Assembly: GCF_019232825.1 (NCBI RefSeq)
Contig: NZ_JAFAND010000095.1
Span: 1-41,611 of the forward strand
DNA: 41,611 bases
Direction: 5' to 3'
From: Paludibacterium sp.
GTDB taxonomy: Bacteria > Pseudomonadota > Gammaproteobacteria > Burkholderiales > Chromobacteriaceae
Positions 24,488 to 32,127 of the stretch are shown here, piece by piece (within the stretch, counting starts at the first letter, position 1; the number at the start of each line of letters is the position of its first letter). The notes beneath the pieces are model-generated. The model was not told the DNA's origin, made no database searches, and was given only the letters and a program-made list of their open reading frames with translations. Position numbers and translations under genes: made by a program.

Positions 24488-25293
24488 CGGCATTTTGGTC
24501 CGACTGGAGCGTGCCGTTGTGCGCGGCGTGGCTTGACGCCGGCATTGCCCTTTATGTCGCCGGCTTGCTCTTCGGCACATCGGCAGCGCGGCGCGCCGGG
24601 ATCGCAGGGCTGATCGGCGCGGCGCTTGCCGGCTATATAGCGGTTTCGACGACGGTCATGACCGACGCCACGCCCGCCGACTTTCCCAACGCGCTTAGCC
24701 TGGTGTTGAGACAAACACATTTCGGCGCCATGCAGCTTGTCGCGCTGACGGCCTGGATTTGCCTGTTGCTCGGCGGCCGGCAACGCATGCTCGCTTGGCT
24801 CGCGGCACTGACACTCGTTGCGGCGCGTGCCGCGACCGGCCATGCGGCCGACGCCGGCGTTCTGACGCCGGCGCTCATCGCGCACGTTCTGCATCTGAGC
24901 GGCATGGCCATCTGGGCGGGAACGGTCTGGCTGGCGGGGCTTGCCAATGCGGAAGATCCGGGGACCGAGATGCTGGCGCAGCAAGTGTCGACACTCGCCA
25001 CCTGGGCGCTGGGGCTGATCGTGCTCACCGGATTATGGAACCTGGAGCGGGTCACGCACGGCGCACCGACGCGCGCCAGCCCCGACTACCTGCGCTGGCT
25101 GTGGGCCAAAGGCGCGCTGATCGCCGGCGCGGTCGGCCTGGGCGCGCTCAACCGCTGGCGCTATTTGCCCGGCGTCATGCGCCGGGACCCGCAGGCCAAA
25201 CGCTATTTTTGGCGCATTTTGCGCGTGGAGGGCCTGTTGCTTGCGGCGGTCGTGATCGTCGCGGCGCGGCTGGCCGTCACCATGGCGGACTGA
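24484..25293 (+). CDS. copD: CopD-like inner-membrane copper transport protein
   Basis: A 269-residue protein with about seven or eight hydrophobic helices. It matches the CopD domain, including HVLHLSGMAIWAGTVWLAGL and LWNLERVTHGAP with conserved His, Trp and Arg residues. CopD works with CopC to bring copper across the inner membrane. The start ATG overlaps the copC stop, so the two are coupled, and the atl gene begins 1 nt after its stop. Confidence 0.88.
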   Translation: MTAFWSDWSVPLCAAWLDAGIALYVAGLLFGTSAARRAGIAGLIGAALAGYIAVSTTVMTDATPADFPNALSLVLRQTHFGAMQLVALTAWICLLLGGRQRMLAWLAALTLVAARAATGHAADAGVLTPALIAHVLHLSGMAIWAGTVWLAGLANAEDPGTEMLAQQVSTLATWALGLIVLTGLWNLERVTHGAPTRASPDYLRWLWAKGALIAGAVGLGALNRWRYLPGVMRRDPQAKRYFWRILRVEGLLLAAVVIVAARLAVTMAD

Positions 25294-25294
25294 G

Positions 25295-25627
25295 ATGAAA
25301 AAACCGTCGACCCCTCGCATGCTGGCCGCCATGCAACGCGTCGTCGCCGCCATTCCACCGGGCCGCGTCATGAGCTACGGCGCGGTGGCCCGCGCGGCGG
25401 GCTATCCGCGCCACGTGCGTATGGTGGCGCGGGCCTTGTCCTTGGCGCCGCAACCGATTCCATGGTTTCGCGTGCTCAACGCCCAAGGATACGTTCCCGT
25501 GCGCGGACTGACCGGCGAGGATGAATTGCAGCGGCTGCTGCTGGAGAACGAGGGCGTGACGTTCGACGCGCGCGGCCGCGTCGACATGCGCGCCCTCGCA
25601 TGGTTTCCCGGCGGAAACGACGATTAG
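25295..25627 (+). CDS. atl: Alkyltransferase-like DNA repair protein
   Basis: A 110-residue homologue of the DNA-binding domain of O6-alkylguanine-DNA alkyltransferase. The normal PCHRV active site reads PWFRV, with Trp in place of the acceptor Cys, which defines alkyltransferase-like proteins. They bind O6-alkylguanine without repairing it and hand it to nucleotide excision repair. The helix-turn-helix MSYGAVARAAGYPRHVRMVARAL and GLTGEDELQRLLLENEGV are typical. It sits 1 nt after copD, probably as a passenger in that transcript. Confidence 0.92.
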   Translation: MKKPSTPRMLAAMQRVVAAIPPGRVMSYGAVARAAGYPRHVRMVARALSLAPQPIPWFRVLNAQGYVPVRGLTGEDELQRLLLENEGVTFDARGRVDMRALAWFPGGNDD

Positions 25628-25643
25628 GGTCTGTCTGCCAACC

Positions 25644-26000
25644 CTAGCCGCCGTTCTGTTTAACCGCCCAGCCTTGCTGCGTCAGCAACGGGATCAGCGC
25701 CTCGACATGATCCCCCTGGATTTCGATCACACCGTCCTTGACCGTGCCACCGCTGCCGCAACGTTGCCGCAGGCCCTTGGCAAAGGCGGTCAGCGCCGCT
25801 TCGGCGAGCGGCACGCCGCGAATCACCGTCACGCCCTTGCCCTGCCGTCCCTTGGTTTCGCGGCGGATGCGCACGACCCCGTCCGTGGGCAACGCGGGCC
25901 GCGCCGCGGCGCACACGCAAGCCGCGATCGGCTGCCGGCATTGCGGACACATGCGGCCGTGTTCCGTCGAATACACCAGACCGCCCTTATCGGATTTCAT
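25644..26000 (-). CDS. yciH: YciH/SUI1 family protein (eIF1-like)
   Basis: A 118-residue SUI1-fold protein related to eukaryotic eIF1. An N-terminal Cys cluster (CPQCRQPIAACVC) looks like a zinc ribbon. The SUI1 core has RRETKGRQGKGVTVIRGVP and GSGGTVKDGVIEIQGDH. E. coli YciH influences start-codon fidelity but is not essential. The gene converges with atl and diverges from the heme chemoreceptor. Confidence 0.93.
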   Translation of the reverse strand: MKSDKGGLVYSTEHGRMCPQCRQPIAACVCAAARPALPTDGVVRIRRETKGRQGKGVTVIRGVPLAEAALTAFAKGLRQRCGSGGTVKDGVIEIQGDHVEALIPLLTQQGWAVKQNGG

Positions 26001-26074
26001 CGGCCTCTCCTCCTCATGGGTTGGGCTCGCAGCATAGAGGATTTATCTGCATTTAGGCGCTGTCTGCAAGCCTT

Positions 26075-26117
26075 TTGATCCTGATTAAAAATTCGAGCAT
26101 CTCCTCTAGGCTATGCT
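26075..26117 (+). promoter_or_regulatory. FNR/ANR-like box and -10 upstream of the heme chemoreceptor
   Basis: TTGAT-CCTG-ATTAA (26075-26088) matches TTGAT-N4-ATCAA at 9 of 10 positions. A TATGCT hexamer at 26112-26117 predicts a start about 42 bp from the box centre, the class II FNR arrangement. It suggests low-oxygen activation of the downstream gene. Confidence 0.55.
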
Positions 26118-26205
26118 GGTCCCTGATCATGATATTGTCATCGCATAGCGAATGGCATCACAAACAACAAGGGGAGCGGGCACCACTGGTGTACCGGATG
26201 CATGT

Positions 26206-27831
26206 ATGCGCAAATTTTCCAATTGGCCGATCTGGCTGAGACTGACGGGGGCTATCTGGCTGTGTCTGGTGATCGCCTGGGGGGCGATGATTGCTTGGGA
26301 AACACAGGTCACCAAGGATATCGCCATCGACCAAGCCACCGACATGGCGCACTCGATCAACGAAATGACTCTGGCCGGGTTGACCGGGATGATGATCACC
26401 GGCACCGTCAACCAGCGCAACGTGTTTCTGGATCAGATCAAGGAGCTGTCGGCGGTGCGCGACTTGCGGGTCGTGCGCGGCCCGGCGGTGGTCAAGCAAT
26501 TCGGTCCCGGCGCCGGCAGCGAAGCACAGCCGCAAGACGAGGCGGAACGGCAGGCGCTCGCCGACGGCAAACCGATCATCCGCATCGAGTCCTCACCGCA
26601 AATCGGCGAGCATCTGCGCGTCATCTACCCGGCGCTTGCGTCAAAGCAATACTTGGGCAAGAACTGCATGAGTTGCCATATGGTGGCGGAAAGGACGCCG
26701 CTGGGTCTGGTCAGCATGCGCATCTCGCTGCAGAAAACCTACGATTCGGTGGCGAGCTTCCGCAATCAATGTTTCGCCTTCGCCGTCGTGCTATCGCTGC
26801 CTTTGATCCTGGTGGTGTTCCTCTTCGTCCGCCGCTTCGTCACGCGGCCGCTGATGTCGATGGAGCATCGCCTCGGCATGATCGCCAAGGGCGAGGGCGA
26901 CCTGACGCAACGGCTCACCGACCGGCACGACGATGAAATCGGGCGAACCGCCAAGCGATTCAATCAGATGCTGGAGACCATCGCCGATTTGGTGCGCCAA
27001 GTCGGCGCCTCCGCCACGGCAGTCAACGGCGCCGCCCACACGCTTTCCGCCCAGGCATCCAGCCTGAGCGAGAGCTCGGAACAACAAACCAGCCAATCGC
27101 ACGTCGCCGCCAGTTCGGTGATCGAATTGGCCGGCCACATCAGCGAAATCGCCGACAGCGCCACCCAGGTCAACCACCGCGCCAAAGACAGCCTGGCACG
27201 GGCGGAGGAGGGCGTCACGAGCCTGGCCGCGCTGCAACAGGATCTCAGCCAAGTCGAGCAAGCCGTGCGCGTGATGGCCGACGCGGAAAGCGAGTTGGTC
27301 GCCTCGACCACGGCGATCACCAGCATGACCCAGCAAGTGCGCGAGATCGCAGATCAAACCAACCTGCTGGCGCTCAACGCAGCCATCGAAGCGGCGCGTG
27401 CCGGCGAAGCGGGGCGCGGCTTTGCCGTGGTGGCGGACGAAGTGCGCAAGCTGGCGGAAAAATCGGCCGTTTCAGCGCGCGAAATCGACGATGTCACTCA
27501 AGCGCTCGGCCAGCGGACCGAGATGGTTCGCCAGACCGTTGTGACCAGCCTGGAACTGCTTTCTTCAAGCCACCAATCCGCCGACCGTGTCGCCGAAGTA
27601 TTAACCGGCGCCAACGCCAGCGCAGCCGAGGTCTGCGACGGCCTGCAACAGATCGTCTCAGTCACCGAACAGCAACAACAGGTCAGCAATACGGTTGCCA
27701 ATAATATCGATGCCATCGCCGAGCATGCGCGCGAGAACGATGCGTCGATTCAACAAGCGGTTGCTTCGGCGGCGGCACTGGAAGAACTGGCCGACCGGCT
27801 GCATGCCTTGGTTTCCCGCTTCCATACCTGA
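26206..27831 (+). CDS. Methyl-accepting chemotaxis protein with a c-type heme sensor domain
   Basis: A 541-residue chemoreceptor. A first transmembrane helix (about 12-31) and a second (about 188-208) enclose a periplasmic domain of about 155 residues containing CMSCH (Cys154, Cys157, His158), a covalent heme c site. A HAMP domain follows ([15 protein letters not shown] to LETI), then the signalling hairpin ([38 protein letters not shown], in pieces). The sensor resembles the heme MCP sensors of Geobacter, which read redox potential or gas ligands. The start could be the ATG at 26206 or at 26152; neither has a strong ribosome site. An FNR-like box precedes it and a terminator follows. Confidence 0.9.
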   Translation: MRKFSNWPIWLRLTGAIWLCLVIAWGAMIAWETQVTKDIAIDQATDMAHSINEMTLAGLTGMMITGTVNQRNVFLDQIKELSAVRDLRVVRGPAVVKQFGPGAGSEAQPQDEAERQALADGKPIIRIESSPQIGEHLRVIYPALASKQYLGKNCMSCHMVAERTPLGLVSMRISLQKTYDSVASFRNQCFAFAVVLSLPLILVVFLFVRRFVTRPLMSMEHRLGMIAKGEGDLTQRLTDRHDDEIGRTAKRFNQMLETIADLVRQVGASATAVNGAAHTLSAQASSLSESSEQQTSQSHVAASSVIELAGHISEIADSATQVNHRAKDSLARAEEGVTSLAALQQDLSQVEQAVRVMADAESELVASTTAITSMTQQVREIADQTNLLALNAAIEAARAGEAGRGFAVVADEVRKLAEKSAVSAREIDDVTQALGQRTEMVRQTVVTSLELLSSSHQSADRVAEVLTGANASAAEVCDGLQQIVSVTEQQQQVSNTVANNIDAIAEHARENDASIQQAVASAAALEELADRLHALVSRFHT

Positions 27832-27849
27832 CCGTTGTGATGGCGTACG

Positions 27850-27878
27850 AAAACCGGCGCACTGCGCCGGTTTTTTTC
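27850..27878 (+). terminator. Rho-independent terminator of the chemoreceptor gene
   Basis: AAACCGGCGC-ACT-GCGCCGGTTT followed by a T run makes a strong terminator 20 nt after the stop. Confidence 0.9.
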
Positions 27879-28230
27879 GGCCTGCCGGCGCGCAAGAAAA
27901 AACCATGGCGGCACAACCCTCTCCCGCCATTAAATTGCCTTAAACAACCTTTTCGTTGACAAGAAATAGCGCCATTCCCGCACAAAATTGGGAGGAATTA
28001 GCGACACTTTCGTCTGCCCACCGTCAAAATTTTTTCGAGTTTTCTTTCACTCTTCGACGCCATGAAATATAGTTGATATATAACAATCATCAGAAATGGC
28101 TGATTGCAAATGACAAGCTGCTCGTCTACTAATTCTGGCAAGCTGTTTGACATTTTTACGTTGTCTTAAGCAACTTTAATCTTAAAAAAACTTGCTTTCT
28201 GGAGCAGCAAACCATCTTCAGGAACCCGCA
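27879..28230 (+). promoter_or_regulatory. AT-rich control region before the MarR-GNAT gene
   Basis: About 350 bp without a gene, notably richer in A+T than its surroundings. It contains the imperfect palindrome GTTGATATATAAC (28072-28084) and a TTGACA hexamer at 28147-28152, with no well-spaced -10. AGGA just before the ATG at 28231 is the ribosome site. The palindrome could be a MarR-type operator for autoregulation. Confidence 0.35.
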
Positions 28231-29835
28231 ATGCAGCCCTCTATTGGAAACTTGCTTCGCGAACTGACCCGCTTGTATACCCAGGCACAACGCGAGCATG
28301 TCACGAGCGGCCACGACACGTCTTCGACACAGAGCCACGTCTTGATGGAGCTGGGGCGAGCCGGCCTGCTTACGCAGCAGGAACTAGGCCGTCGCCTCAG
28401 CCTCGACAAAGGCTGGGTCAGTCGTGCCGTCGAAAGCCTGGTACAAGCCGGCCTGGTCGCCAAATCCCGCCATGACAACGATCGCCGCAGCCGCTGGCTG
28501 GAGCTGACCGCCAAGGGTCATAAACGCTATCTGGCGCTGAGCGAGTCGCTTGACGCGCATGCCGAGCAATTCATGCTGCGGCTCAGTGCCGAGCAACGCC
28601 TACAGATTCACCAAGCGCTGGTGCTTCTGATCGGCGGCATGCAGGGAGAGATGCCCGAAGCCGCCGCCGAGCCGCCGGACACCGCCATAGCCGCCCTCGC
28701 CGAGGTCGAGGAGGCGCCGCCACAGCCGGATAGCGCGCTCAGTGACGAAGCGATCGAAGACGCGGCGCCCGCCACGGCGCCGGAAGCCGAACTCGTCACC
28801 GCCGAAGCGGACATGTCGGAGGCGGAACATCATGCCGCCGAGGCGCAAGCCGCCGCGCATCCGGATCTGGACGCCCCGCCGCGGCCGGTGTCTCCGCTGG
28901 CCGACAAGGTGCGCCCGCCAATGCCGGTAGCCCACACGCGGATCGTCGGCTCCAAAACCCTGCCAACCCGCCCGCTGCTGTCCCGCACCACGCCGCGCAC
29001 GCCCTTGTCGCGCGCCGCTCAGCAGTTGGAGGAACGGCAAGCGGAGCCGATGGACAAGCCACGCCTGGCGCAGCATGGCGTGCCGCAAGAGCCCGCACAG
29101 CGCGGCGCGATTCCGCGCCCCGCCGTCGAGCCCGCCGTAACGCGCGCCATTCCGGTCGCGCGCCCGGCCCCCACGCCCGCACCGACAAGCCCCTCCGTTG
29201 CGCCGCCGATCACCCCGCGCGCGGCGCCCACCCCCGCGGCGGTCCCGCATGCCGCCGCACAGGCGGACGCGCCACGCTCCGGCTCGTTGTTTCAAAAGCT
29301 GTTGTCGCAGGGATCGTTGTTCAACAAATTGTTGCAACGCGAGCAGCAGCCGGAACAGGAATGGATTGAAGAACCGCCGCCGGTCGAAGCGCTGCCGGAC
29401 GACGGCATTCAGTTTCAACCCGCGTCCCCGACCGACTGGAACGAGATCCGTAATCTGCTGACCGCCAACCGCCTACCGGTGCAAGGCGCGCTCAACCATC
29501 TGATGCACTTCGTCGTGGCCACCGAAAACGGCCGTGTCGTCGGCACCATCGGCATGGAGGTTTACGGCGATATCGGCCTTATCCGCTCGCTGGTCGTGGC
29601 CTCCAACATGCGCGGCAAATCCGTGGCCAAGCGCTTGCTGCTCTCCTTGATCGAGCGCGCGCGCGCCAAGCAGATCGGCGCCCTCTATCTGCTGTCCGGA
29701 CCGATCGACGGACTGTTCTTCGACAACGGCTTCGAGAAGATGGCCCGCGCGGATATGCCGACCAAACTCTACGTTTCGTCGGAACTGCAAGGCGCCGGCT
29801 CCTCCTCGACCATTGCGCTGCGATTGATCCTCTAA
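28231..29835 (+). CDS. MarR regulator fused through a disordered linker to a GNAT acetyltransferase
   Basis: A 534-residue fusion. Residues about 1-138 are a MarR winged helix: LTQQELGRRLSLDKGWVSRAVESL is the recognition helix and DNDRRSRWLELTAKG the wing. Residues about 140-385 are a Pro/Ala/Glu-rich, low-complexity linker with no visible fold, ending in a short repeat (GSLFQKLL then GSLFNKLL). Residues about 388-534 are a GNAT domain with VVGTIGMEVYGDIGLIRSLVV and the acetyl-CoA loop MRGKSVAKRLL, closest in style to ArsN2-type acetyltransferases. The role may be acetylation coupled to transcription control. The effector and substrate are unknown. Confidence 0.87.
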   Translation: MQPSIGNLLRELTRLYTQAQREHVTSGHDTSSTQSHVLMELGRAGLLTQQELGRRLSLDKGWVSRAVESLVQAGLVAKSRHDNDRRSRWLELTAKGHKRYLALSESLDAHAEQFMLRLSAEQRLQIHQALVLLIGGMQGEMPEAAAEPPDTAIAALAEVEEAPPQPDSALSDEAIEDAAPATAPEAELVTAEADMSEAEHHAAEAQAAAHPDLDAPPRPVSPLADKVRPPMPVAHTRIVGSKTLPTRPLLSRTTPRTPLSRAAQQLEERQAEPMDKPRLAQHGVPQEPAQRGAIPRPAVEPAVTRAIPVARPAPTPAPTSPSVAPPITPRAAPTPAAVPHAAAQADAPRSGSLFQKLLSQGSLFNKLLQREQQPEQEWIEEPPPVEALPDDGIQFQPASPTDWNEIRNLLTANRLPVQGALNHLMHFVVATENGRVVGTIGMEVYGDIGLIRSLVVASNMRGKSVAKRLLLSLIERARAKQIGALYLLSGPIDGLFFDNGFEKMARADMPTKLYVSSELQGAGSSSTIALRLIL

Positions 29836-29857
29836 CGTTTGCAACGGCAATAAACCT

Positions 29858-29890
29858 AGCCCCTGGCGTTGATCGCCAGGGGCTTTTTTT
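29858..29890 (+). terminator. Rho-independent terminator of the MarR-GNAT gene
   Basis: AGCCCCTGGCG-TTGAT-CGCCAGGGGCT is an 11-bp perfect stem followed by seven T. Confidence 0.93.
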
Positions 29891-29924
29891 GCGCCAGGGG
29901 TTTGGCGCAAGGGCACACATTCGC

Positions 29925-30263
29925 GTAGGGCGCACTCGCCGAAGGCAGTGCGCCTCCGAGGTTTGGCGCAATGCCGCGCGTTGCGCGTCGATTAGCGCCC
30001 TACACAACAGCAGTGCGCCTCCGAGGTTTGGCGCAATGCCGCGCGTTGCGCGTCGATTAGCGCCCTACACAACAGCAGTGCGCCTCCGAGGTTCGGCGCA
30101 ATGCCGCGAGTTGCGCGTCGATTGGCGCCCTACACAACAGCAGTGCGCCTCCGAGGTTCGGCGCAATGCCGCGCGTTGCGCGTCGATTGGCGCCCTACAC
30201 AACAGCAGTGCGCCTCCGAGGTTTGGCGCAATGTCGCGCGTTGCGCGTCGATTGGCGCCCTAC
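29925..30263. repeat. Dispersed repeat expanded into five 65-bp tandem units
   Basis: It begins with module 1 (GTAGGGCGCACTCGCCGAAG), then repeats a unit starting CAGTGCGCCTCCGAGG at 29946, 30011, 30076, 30141 and 30206, and ends ...GCGCCCTAC at 30263. Units differ by only a few bases. Each contains module 2 with its GGCGCAAT stem. The array fills most of the 587-bp gap between the MarR-GNAT gene and the antiporter gene. All three plus-strand frames stay open over it, but nothing suggests a protein. Confidence 0.93.
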
Positions 30264-30284
30264 AAATGGCAAGGCCTCAATGCA

Positions 30285-30316
30285 AACCGCCCGGCGGCAA
30301 TTGCCGTCGGGCGGTT
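30285..30316. repeat. Perfect-length inverted repeat, 16 bp per arm
   Basis: AACCGCCCGGCGGCAA and TTGCCGTCGGGCGGTT abut with one mismatch (a G-U in RNA). No T-run follows on either strand, but it could add to termination between the array and the antiporter gene. Confidence 0.6.
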
Positions 30317-30359
30317 GGGGTACTTCATCAAGCCGGAGGGATGAAGGGCTTTCCCCCTG

Positions 30360-30386
30360 AAAAAATGGCCGGTCTTGCGACCGGCC
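30360..30386 (-). terminator. Rho-independent terminator of the antiporter gene
   Basis: On the minus strand GGCCGGTC-GCAA-GACCGGCC is followed by ATTTTTT, 37 nt after the antiporter stop. Confidence 0.92.
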
Positions 30387-30422
30387 AAAGTCAGCTTGAT
30401 TAGAAGCTGAGGTACTTGATCG

Positions 30423-31772
30423 TTAGGCGTTTTCGCTCGTCACGGTGGTAGCCGCAGCGGTTTCGCGCTTTTGCTTAACCGAATGCGAGATCCAGCCGTA
30501 CATCGGGATGGACAGCATCATGGTCAGCGAGCCCCAGAACACGGTGTCCTTGCCGGAGCCGGCCAGCGCATAGAAGCTGTAGACCAGGGCGAGCAGGGCG
30601 ATCAGGCCGTAGCGGGTGTATTCGCCGGAGGCGATGTTGTTGTCCTTCATGATCTTGTAGATACCGGCGGTAGCCAGGATGTACGGAACCACGTTGGTGA
30701 ACACGCACAACAGCGTAATGATCTGGAACTGCGAAGCCAGGTCGGGCGATACGGTCATGTAGCCCATCAGCGTCATCAGCACGCCGGTGATGATCATGCC
30801 CTTGAACGGGGTGCCGTACTTGTTGGTATCGGCGAAGATCTTCGGGAACATGCCGTCGTCGGCAGCGGCCTTCGACACTTGACCAGTGGTCAATACCCAG
30901 CCGTTGAGCGAGCCCAGGCAGGCAACGACCGCGCAGAAGCTGACGAACGAACCAGCCCAGTTACCGAACATATATTGTGCGGCGGTACTGAACGGAGCGC
31001 TCGAGGCAGCCAGTTCCTTGGCCGGAACCACGCCCATGATGGCGAAGGTCGACAGAATATAGATGACAGCGGCGAACAGCGTGCCGAGCATGGTGGCGAT
31101 CGGCACGTTCTTCTTCGGGTTTTCAACCACACCGGTCACGATGCAAGCCGATTCCAGACCCAGGAATGCCCACAGGGTCAGCGAAGAAGCGGCCATCACG
31201 GCATCCCAGCTGCTTTGCTTCTTGTCAACGATCCAGCTGGCGGTGATGTAGTCCGGGTGGAAGAAGAACCAGCCCAACACGGCCATGCCCACCACCGGGA
31301 TCAACATGCCCAGCGAGGTGAACTTCTGGATGCGGCCAATGAAGCCGGCGCCCGGGTAGTTCAGGAAGGTGAAGAACCAGATGGAGATGATGGCGGCGAT
31401 GGCGCCCGGCATCGGCTTACTCAGCTCCGGAACGAAGTATGCCAGGTAGCCGATACCGGCTACGGCGATGGCCACGTTACCGACCCACAGCGACAGCCAG
31501 TAGCACCAGGTTTCAGTAAAGGCGGCATATTCGCCGATACCGTCGCGGGTGTAAGCGTACAGACCACCCTCTTTCGGGCAGAGGAAGCTCAGCTTGGAGA
31601 AGGACACCGCCAAAGCGATGGAACCAACGGTAGAGATGATCCAACCAAAAATACTGATCGAACCGACCTTAGCCAAACTCGAGGGCAACAGGAAAATCCC
31701 GGACCCCATCATGTTCAGCGCTACGAAGACCGTCAACGCGGACAGCCCCATCTTGTGTGACTTAGAAGACAT
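30423..31772 (-). CDS. APC-family PotE/CadB-type antiporter, probable histidine/histamine exchanger
   Basis: A 449-residue inner-membrane carrier with about 12 helices, close in length to PotE (439) and CadB (444). The start is family-typical: KMGLSALTVFVALNMMGSGI, with the GSGI substrate loop in helix 1. The ATG at 31772 is chosen because GGGAG lies 7 nt upstream; an ATG at 31802 has no ribosome site. The family exchanges an amino acid for its decarboxylation product, producing proton motive force and acid resistance. The hdc gene on the same strand makes histidine/histamine the likely pair, as for HdcT of Gram-negative histamine producers. It has its own FNR-box promoter, structured leader and terminator. 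Confidence 0.88.
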   Translation of the reverse strand: MSSKSHKMGLSALTVFVALNMMGSGIFLLPSSLAKVGSISIFGWIISTVGSIALAVSFSKLSFLCPKEGGLYAYTRDGIGEYAAFTETWCYWLSLWVGNVAIAVAGIGYLAYFVPELSKPMPGAIAAIISIWFFTFLNYPGAGFIGRIQKFTSLGMLIPVVGMAVLGWFFFHPDYITASWIVDKKQSSWDAVMAASSLTLWAFLGLESACIVTGVVENPKKNVPIATMLGTLFAAVIYILSTFAIMGVVPAKELAASSAPFSTAAQYMFGNWAGSFVSFCAVVACLGSLNGWVLTTGQVSKAAADDGMFPKIFADTNKYGTPFKGMIITGVLMTLMGYMTVSPDLASQFQIITLLCVFTNVVPYILATAGIYKIMKDNNIASGEYTRYGLIALLALVYSFYALAGSGKDTVFWGSLTMMLSIPMYGWISHSVKQKRETAAATTVTSENA

Positions 31773-32077
31773 ATTATTGCTCCCAATTACTGCATCGAAC
31801 ATTCAATCAGTCCGGCACCCGCGCATTCACCCGGGATCCCAGCCAATTGGCTTTCGCGTCCCTGGCAGTAGCGAATTACAGGGGCCACCGCCTTGTTCCG
31901 GAACACGCCCGAGCCCTCATTACGAATGGCCGGGTATTCAGTACTGCTCCCGTTGACTACCGGGTCCACACCGTTGGCAGCGCAGCGACTTCCTGATGTG
32001 CGCTGCCAGAACCTCTGGATGCCGGGGTACGTTGCCCTTCACACCCTATAAATATGAGAAATTGGTAATATTCAGAA
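31773..32077 (-). promoter_or_regulatory. Structured 5' leader of the antiporter gene
   Basis: About 300 nt of GC-rich sequence standing out from AT-rich DNA upstream. On the minus strand it contains GGCAGCGCA-N14-TGCGCTGCC (a perfect 9-bp hairpin, 31977-32008), then the self-complementary GTTCCGGAAC within a longer possible stem (GGGC...GCCC). A frame without an ATG runs through it and stops 13 nt before the ribosome site. I recognise no known riboswitch or tRNA-like fold. It could be a cis-regulatory RNA. Confidence 0.45.
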
Positions 32078-32080
32078 TTG

Positions 32081-32127
32081 TATATAATGTGCTTGCTCTG
32101 ACAACTGCACTACTTGATACACATCAA
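32081..32127 (-). promoter_or_regulatory. FNR/ANR box and -10 of the antiporter promoter
   Basis: TTGAT-ACAC-ATCAA (32114-32127) is a perfect match to the FNR/ANR consensus TTGAT-N4-ATCAA. Downstream on the minus strand is CATTATATA (32089-32081), giving a -10 and a start near 32074-32077, about 43-46 bp from the box centre, close to the class II activation spacing. Confidence 0.7.

Noticed and set aside
29925-30263. CRISPR array
   Set aside because: The units are contiguous 65-bp repeats without variable spacers, and no cas gene is present.
29889-30344. Open frame across the 65-bp array
   Set aside because: All three plus-strand frames are open because the unit lacks stops. The unit length is not a multiple of three, the protein has no start context, and its sequence is a repeat translation.
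31787-31969. 60-codon frame in the antiporter leader starting from a GTG
   Set aside because: No ribosome site, no recognised family, and the region folds into hairpins; I treat it as leader RNA rather than a gene.
31773-32040. T-box or tRNA-like leader
   Set aside because: A GGCGGTGGCC stretch loosely recalls the T-box bulge, but the conserved T-box sequence and a specifier loop are not seen, and I find no tRNA cloverleaf.
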